DNA of 64,000 nt, taken from the NCBI RefSeq assembly GCF_030272615.1, contig NC_081414.1, positions 338,874,502-338,938,501 of the forward strand, written 5' to 3'. Origin of the DNA: Cryptomeria japonica. Taxonomy: Eukaryota > Streptophyta > Pinopsida > Cupressales > Cupressaceae. Of this stretch, positions 58,158 to 64,000 are shown one piece after another (within the stretch, counting starts at the first letter, position 1; every line of letters starts with the position of its first letter). Below the pieces are notes generated by a model. The model was not told the origin of the DNA. It searched no databases and saw only the letters and a list, made by a program, of their open reading frames with translations. The position numbers were made by a program, and so were the translations under genes.

Positions 58158-60568
58158 ACGGCTTCTTCATCTTCCATTCCCAAATTCATTGCAAACCCTA
58201 CTATTATGGAAAATGTCAAGCATCCTAGACCAATCTTCAAGATCATCCCTAAGATAGCAAAGTTGGATGACTCCATTGGTGCATTTTTTAAAATTTTGAA
58301 AGGAGTTGCATTTGTTGAAGACCCTAGGGCATACATTCACTGTAACATTGAATATTTAGGGTCTGAGGATTTAAAGAACATGTTCATGAATGTTATTACT
58401 GACAACCAAGGTATAGTCAAAATCATAAAGTATACCGGTTTAGACACTTAGACAAATCTACAACTGCATTGTTAAACTTTACCGGTTGTCCTAATACTCA
58501 GTGACACAATGAATTAGATATTGAAACTTCAATACCATTTGACAAAACCCTAAATCACTTTACTAATACCAGTAAAAATAGGTTTCAGATCATTTTTGGT
58601 CATTCAAATATATCTGCAGATTTACCAGTCATTCAAATCAACCATATTAAAAACACATCCACACACAATCATTCACCACTTGGCGCAATGATTTTTCACG
58701 TGGAAACCCAAATGGGAAAAACCATGATGGGGATGAATACCCACAAGTATTATGAACTCTTATGAGGTTCACCTTGTTAGGAGCCAAGCCTTGTTAGAAG
58801 ATTTTACAATAATGTCTTGTTAAGAACAAATCCAATTAAGGACCACTCGGTTAAGGGATTGACTATAATACCCTATTAAAGGTAATACCCTGTTAGAGAT
58901 AACCTAGATGGAGGATTTCAAATCCAACATAATGGATCACTTGGTTAGAGGATTTCAATAGGAAGCTTGTTAAAGCTTACCCGGTTAACGGATTTAATTG
59001 TTGTAAGGGTTAGAGAACAATAGGTTGTTTGTTGATATGGTAATAGCACTTCTTTGCTTAATCAAATCCTTTTCTTCTCATATCTGCCTTCACAATATTC
59101 TACAGAGACACCTTCTGGTTTGGCAACAATCACACTTAACCAAATTTGCCAACACAATTTCAAACAACTTATCGACCTTAAAAACAAATACGATAGGTCA
59201 GTAGCACAACACAAACCCTATAAATCTTATAGATATTGCAAACATATCAGTTCAATCTTGACCATTAGATTACGTAGCAATCAACTACACATTGTTATAG
59301 ACAGCTTCAACTGCTCCTAGATCACCACACATTGGATCCTATAGCTCATCACGTGTTTGTCATTTCATACTATGCAATTGATCATTCCCAAGATAAATGG
59401 TTATCTCTACATGCCAAATCCATTTTGAAACTCATCACGTTCATCATGCTTACATGGCATCTTCATCTACGATCATCATTCAGTCATAGATCACCACAAT
59501 GGATTCTCCAAGATCCATCAGTTAGGGTTCTTCTTATCAAATGGTTAGGGTTACCAATTGATCTCTCTGCTTCAATAATACTACTAGTTGCCTTCACTGC
59601 TTTACTACTAGTTGCTTTTCTGCATCATTACTGGTTGCAATACATCTTCATTATTGGTTACTATTGACATCAATGACAACACTATACTTCATCAATGCAA
59701 TCTTCATTTAATGCCAACATACTCCTCCAATCACAAAGCCCCTACCCCAAATCTCTATCAATCTTGATGGTCCTCTTGATTTTGGACAAATATCTCATGC
59801 TAAAAAGTTGATTCTTACAACAGTTGTATGAGCTCATGCCAGTCAAGATCTAGTCAAATTAGAGTTTGAAGACAAAAATATTATTTTGTTGTCTGTTGAT
59901 GTGTTACAGAAGGTGGTTCCGGGAGTGCAACTAGATCCCAATTATAGCCCCTTCGGTAAATTATTACAATTGATTAACAATGTAAATACCAATTTTAATT
60001 CTTTGGATAAGTCTACTACTAAGCGAGTATTAGAGAGATTCAAAGAGTTAAGAATGTAGACATTCCAAACAATGATAGAGTCAGATTGAATAAATGTCTG
60101 TAGATCATTTTAGATGCATTGGCTGGAGGTTGTAAAATCTATAAGCCTTGTCTAATTTTGCCAAAGTCCACAGTAGACATAGACAAGCAAATAAGTGTTT
60201 TACAAGGTAAACTTGCTGATATTTCATAGTCTTCTGATCCTAATGTATCCCTAACTAGAAGTGTAGAAGGGCAGATAATGGCTCTCAATGATCAGATCTC
60301 AAGCCTTAATGCGGATAAGGATAGAATTTTGAGGAGAGTTGGTGAACTCTAGAATTTGATTTCCCCTCAGCTAGACACCATGTTGAGCAATAAGGTTGAC
60401 TGTTTGAAGGCTATGGGACAACCTATCCCATCTGAATTGAAGGATGTGGAGATTCATGCATATGTTTTCAGTGCATTCATCACAATTTTGGATATCTTGA
60501 AGAGTGGGTGGGACACTCACTTAGGATTTTTTAAGAACATTTTTGCTGACATCTTCAAATACTTGTAA
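58158..60568 (+). pseudogene. Family A ORF2, plus copy
   Basis: Aligned to the minus copy, its start codon is ACG (58158-58160) where the other has ATG. The opening FIANPTIMENVKHPRPIF is conserved, as is LGSEDLKNMF against LGADEIMNMY. The frame is cut at 58499 by a solo LTR and resumes at 59725 (PPITKPLPQISINLDGPLDF) with no loss of frame once the insert and duplication are discounted. It is shorter than the minus copy's ORF2: the acidic Thr/Pro region was not found. The end runs ISPQLDTMLSNKVDCLKAMG to DIFKYL and a stop at 60566-60568. It carries many stops. Confidence 0.65.
58500..59719 (-). repeat. Solo LTR with TACTC target duplication
   Basis: 1,220 bp between TACTC (58495-58499) and TACTC (59720-59724). 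Minus sense begins TGTTGGCATTAAATG and contains CATGGTTTTTCCCATTTGGG and TTTCCACGTG, as in other copia LTRs here. No interior or primer site is attached, so it is what remains after LTR-LTR recombination. Its far end is ..GTGTCACT where ..CA is usual. Confidence 0.82.
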
Positions 60569-60631
60569 AGTTTTTGGTAGATATCTCTATATATAAGTTT
60601 TGGATAGCACCCCATCTTTGGTATTGTTGTC

Positions 60632-60804
60632 AAAGTGGGAGAGTAAAGGTGAAAAATGTACAGTGGAAGAGTGTAATGTATAGTGAATGTTAAAGGTTTC
60701 AGAACTCTTTGTCTAAGGGGGAGCCTTAGAAATTTTGATCTAGTGTACAAGTTTCAACACAATCATTTTTCACGAGTGTTGCCATCAATGCCAAAGGGGG
60801 ATAT
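60632..60804 (+). promoter_or_regulatory. Polypurine tract cluster, plus copy of family A
   Basis: CAAAGTGGGAGAG (about 60631-60643), AAGGGGGAG (60715-60723) and the LTR-proximal CAAAGGGGGATAT (60792-60804). The last two copies are preceded by text similar to the minus copy (GTTGCCATCAATGC). Confidence 0.72.
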
Positions 60805-61753
60805 TGTTGGCAATTGACACATTTGGTGGATATCGATGCTTGATTAGTGGTTTAGGGTTGTCATTGATGGAAACTCTTCTTAAGATTCTTATTCAGTAAT
60901 AACCGATCTTGATATCCAGAAGTGGATGTGAATCGATAGCCAGTTAACCAGTAATTCAGATTGAGCAAAGAATTTTTGATCCAGAAGCTTTTTGGTGATT
61001 GCGATGTTATGAACCCTGCATGGGATAATAGGGACGACATAAAAATATCATTTTATCATCGATTGTGTAATCTGCATTTATCTTTTGTTCTCTGGTCAAG
61101 ATGACATATGACTACACATTACATCAATAGGCCAACTTGATAAATGATTATTTTTTATTGCAGATATATAAGACCCATGCAGAAGATATTTTTGGTGAGT
61201 GGTATGATTGATATGTGAGAGAGTGGTGATCTATAATCCTTTGTAGCATAGTTTCACATGTGCATTCTTGATCCGATAGCTAACTGAGACTGGAAATAGA
61301 GCAAAACTGTAGGGTAGATATAGTCAGAGATTTGGCACTTAACCAGAACTCATCCAAGCATTGTTAGATTCTATTTTGGATTTCTTTAATTATATTTCAT
61401 CATTATAATTTATCAATAAGGCAGTGAGCCTTCTGGGGTCGTAGCCCTTATTGTAATTGGCCAATGAGCTCTAGGTAGTGTGCCTGAATGCTTGTGTATT
61501 CCCCCTCATGTAATATTGTTTGGCTACTAGCCATAGTAGAATAATATTATGGGTTCAAACCCCACTGTGTTTTTTCCCATTTAGGTTTCCACGTAAAAAT
61601 ATTTGTGTTATGTTTTTGTGGTTGATTGTTTTGAGTTTCTGCATTTCAATTTCATGTGTATTCTTCTGGTGGTTTAAAGCTAAATAAAAAAAATTGTTAA
61701 CTGGTAGAACACTTATTCACCCCCCCCCCTCTCAATTTTTCTTGATTCTAACA
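60805..61753 (+). repeat. LTR of an A-related family (A')
   Basis: 949 bp, TGTTGG to CTAACA, preceded by a polypurine tract and not followed by a primer site, so it acts as a 3' LTR. It shares GAGCTCTAGG(T/C)AGT and the TTTTTTCCCATTTAGG block with families A and F, but is otherwise different from 55776-56653. Confidence 0.78.
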
Positions 61754-61879
61754 CTTCCTCCTTAACAAATGCTAACCTGGCTAACCCAAACAACTACCCT
61801 TGTGGTGCTTTTATAGAGACAAGCAACCACAAAACCACGAAGTAGTATTGCATAAAAACCATGTACCCAAAACCATGTG
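61754..61879. other. Short stretch between two LTRs
   Basis: 126 bp with no repeat partner seen in the window; possibly the only remnant of single-copy target DNA on the right side. Confidence 0.4.
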
Positions 61880-63148
61880 TGTTGGATATTGTTGGTCATT
61901 ACTTCTGCTAGGATATGTTTTTGTCATTGATGTCAACATATTATTGTGTATTGCTCCAGTGATTGCTAATTGGGAAGATCTTATGATCCGGTTTTGTTGT
62001 TATTGTTTTGTTGATCATTGTTTGCAAAGTTTGGTATATCCTCCAGTATATTCCAGTGTGATTAGATCTTGTGCTAAGATTTTGGAAAATTGTTTGGGAT
62101 GGTGTTGTGTATCTTCACTTTAGATGGTTCATGATTTGATTCTCCGCAAGTTATCTTTCTTCATGACAATTGTCGATTGGTTGTGTTCTTGAGCTTTCAG
62201 ACATTGACCGATGAAGATTTGAAAAGTGGTGTTGGTGCAGCTATTCTTGATGATTCTAATGTGCTTGTTGGTGTTTCCTAGTTGTGTCCTATTTTTTTTG
62301 GCAATCCACATTGATCGTTGTGCAATTTTTTGATGGTTTTCCTTAACCAGTGATTATTTTTGTGTTATACAGTTTTCCTGGTGGTCTAGCATGTTACAGA
62401 TGATCTTGGCGTGATTTCTAGTGGCATTGTACATTTGGGAATTTTCTTTAGCTCCATGCTATGGTATGCAAATCATTATATTGGTTTGGTGGTCGATCTT
62501 TGTATCATGTGATGTAATTTTGTAATTGAGAGTTGAAGGTTAGGGTTTATCCGACCTTGTTATCAAGGTTGATGAATTGTATATATAGGTGATATCTTCA
62601 TGTAGTTTGGATGTCGATGTTGTGTCTGCATTATGAGAGAGAATTGTTTGTGCGAACAAGTGATTTATCCTTTAGTGTTGTAGTTGAGGTGAGATTGGTG
62701 TTGCAACATAGATAATTTTTCTTAATCAAAACTATAATCAAGCATTTGGAGATGCTATTCTTTCAGTTTATTTCTTCTAGATTGTAGTCTGAATCATATT
62801 GTAAGTTAGTGAGACTTCCTTGAGGGTTGTAGCTTTCTGGGCCATTACATTTGAGCAGTGAGCTATAGGCAGTGTTCTTGAATACATGTGCACTCCCTAT
62901 TGTAATATTTTCACATTATAGTGTAGAGTATCATCTTACTATGGATAGGTTCCCACCGTGGTTTTTCCCTTAACTAGTTTTTCCATGTCAAAAATCTTGG
63001 TGTTGTGTGTTGTGCTTTCAATTTTCTTATATGCCTTATTGTTGTAGTTTATCAAACCTATTTTAGGTGGTTAAGTTTGTGTATCTAGTGAAGACTGATT
63101 CACCCCCCCCCCCCCCCTCTTAGTATTCCTTCTTGATTGCTACTAACA
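61880..63148 (+). repeat. 5' LTR of copia family F
   Basis: 1,269 bp, TGTTGG to CTAACA. TATATATAGG near 62580 is a TATA candidate. The U5 side has CACCGTGGTTTTTCCC (62956 region) and GATTCACCCCC with a long C run (63099 region). Confidence 0.82.
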
Positions 63149-63163
63149 ATTGGTATTAGAGCT
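63149..63163 (+). promoter_or_regulatory. Primer binding site of family F
   Basis: ATTGGTATTAGAGCT; initiator tRNA-Met complement with one transition (CAG to TAG). Confidence 0.8.
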
Positions 63164-63204
63164 AGATCCTTTGGTAGAAGCTTAATCACTTGAGGAGATC
63201 CGGG

Positions 63205-63519
63205 ATGGCAACTCAAGGTATTCTCTTTAAGAAGGATAGTTTGAGGTTCGATGGAAGCAACTATACTATATGGGTCGGATGGAAGTGCACTTACAATGTC
63301 TTGGAGAAAATTATTGGAAGATTACAAAGAATACCTATACTGTTCCTTATAATGGACCGACTACTCTTGATGAGTTCAAGGAAGCAGAACACAATATTAG
63401 AGTGAAGAAAGCATTCCTTAGTGAATTGACTAATTTTGAGATGACAAATGTGATGGGACTTCAGACTGCACATTAGATTTGGGAGAATCTTGAGATTCTA
63501 TATGAAGGTGATAAACAAG
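63205..63519 (+). pseudogene. Gag fragment of family F
   Basis: From ATG 63205 (MATQGILFKKDSLRFDGSNY, then TIW), the copia Gag N-terminal motif. A one-base frameshift near 63275 moves the rest to another frame (CLGENYWKITKNTYTV, GPTTLDEFKEAEHNIR, FLSELTNFEMTNVM), with a stop at 63474-63476. It is cut near 63519 inside LEILYEGDKQV by unrelated sequence. Confidence 0.8.
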
Positions 63520-64000
63520 TTGTTGGGACTCATTAAATTTGAGTCAATTTTAGAGGCCCATTTCAAAATTTTGCCCTGCATTTCCAAATGAGTTAGTTTG
63601 AATGGCCTAGTTTGAGAGGGTAAAATGGAGCCAGTTGATTTTCAAAGGGTAAGGGTTTGGAAACTTTTTGTACACCTTTAATTTGGCCTATGTAGTGATG
63701 TGAAACTTCCATATTTTAGTTTGGATCAATTTATCAGGTACCCATTTCAAGGGGTGAGCTGAAAGTGCATTTTAGGCACAAATGCAGATTTTAATAAGTA
63801 GCCTACTTTGGGTGTTTATATATTTTTCCCTATTGATCATCATGAATAAATTCAAAATGGATTTATTTCTACGCATAAAAGTATGTCTCCATGCAAAATT
63901 TCAAGTCTTCATGAATCCATTTTCTCATTTTACCAAGCTCAATTTGTTTGTAGTTTGTATGTTTTGACAAGTCCCTGTTTCAGGACCTAGTCGAAGCCCT
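63520..64000. other. Unidentified insertion, probably an LTR start
   Basis: From about 63520 (TTGGGACTCATTAAATTTGA) the sequence no longer reads as Gag and has no supported gene. The abrupt break inside gag and the near-TG start suggest another LTR element running beyond the window; no second LTR or target duplication is visible to prove it. Confidence 0.4.

Larger units (their letters stand above)
55776..61753 (+). mobile_element. Family A pol-less element, plus copy with mismatched LTRs
   Basis: A left LTR of family A (55776-56653), a primer site, gag with four knuckles, ORF2 and polypurine tracts, then an LTR (60805-61753) that does not align with the left one beyond shared short blocks. 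Flanking bases also differ (GTAGG on the left, CTTCC on the right). The interior agrees in order and sequence with the minus copy at 4383-14783. The mismatch suggests recombination between two related elements, or template switching. A solo LTR lies inside ORF2. Confidence 0.75.

Noticed and set aside
61800-62123. 107-codon Cys-rich plus-strand frame
   Set aside because: Spans the boundary of the F LTR; no signal peptide pattern or conserved spacing, so probably chance.
1-64000. Host protein genes, tRNA or rRNA genes
   Set aside because: I found no host-type exon structure, tRNA cloverleaf boxes or rRNA sequence. Short tRNA-like strings are all primer binding sites.

Overview
The window looks like intergenic DNA from a large, repeat-rich plant genome, most likely a gymnosperm (conifer-like). 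That identification is inference, based on LTRs up to 2.4 kb, deep nesting, tRNA-iMet-primed Ty1/copia families with related LTRs, a Tat-type Ty3/gypsy element and no recognisable host gene. Nearly everything is LTR retrotransposon sequence in at least three layers of insertion. I named the families A to F, N and so on for use here only.

Layout from left to right. 1-3494 is a broken plus-strand protein gene of unknown function, perhaps related to the second protein of family A. 4383-14783 is a minus-strand family A element. It carries a Gag with four CCHC zinc knuckles and a long second protein (ORF2), and has no pol. It is split by element N (8043-12316), a small copia element that has gag and protease but an unrelated acidic ORF where integrase and reverse transcriptase should be. 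A sits inside the gag of B-minus (14784-19215), whose LTR is 2.4 kb.

From 19216 to 55775 runs the wreck of one plus-strand Tat-lineage Ty3/gypsy element (E). Its gag is at 19216-20183, its zinc finger and protease at 32607-34373, and its RT, two RNase H domains and integrase at 49976-53794. The tail of an antisense additional ORF lies at 55350-55775. Element D (20184-32606, minus strand) interrupts gag with a perfect 5-bp target duplication. It is a pol-less element primed by tRNA-Trp, with a roughly 990-codon proline-rich sense ORF and an antisense plant-mobile-domain ORF. B-plus interrupts the pol linker of E. Element C (34518-42519), the most complete copia copy here, interrupts the LTR of B-plus. 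The gag of B-plus is duplicated in tandem.

55776-61753 is a second, plus-strand family A element with mismatched LTRs, split by a solo LTR (58500-59719) with a 5-bp target duplication. 61880-63519 is an LTR plus broken gag of copia family F, cut by a further unidentified insertion that runs to the window end.

Most reading frames keep a single frame and are broken mainly by nonsense changes, several of them CAG to TAG. That pattern suits silenced, methylated elements decaying in place. The best candidates for something little described are the pol-less family A two-protein element with four knuckles, element D with convergent novel and plant-mobile-domain ORFs, the captured ORF of element N, and the 320-bp inverted duplication at the front of the LTR of C.
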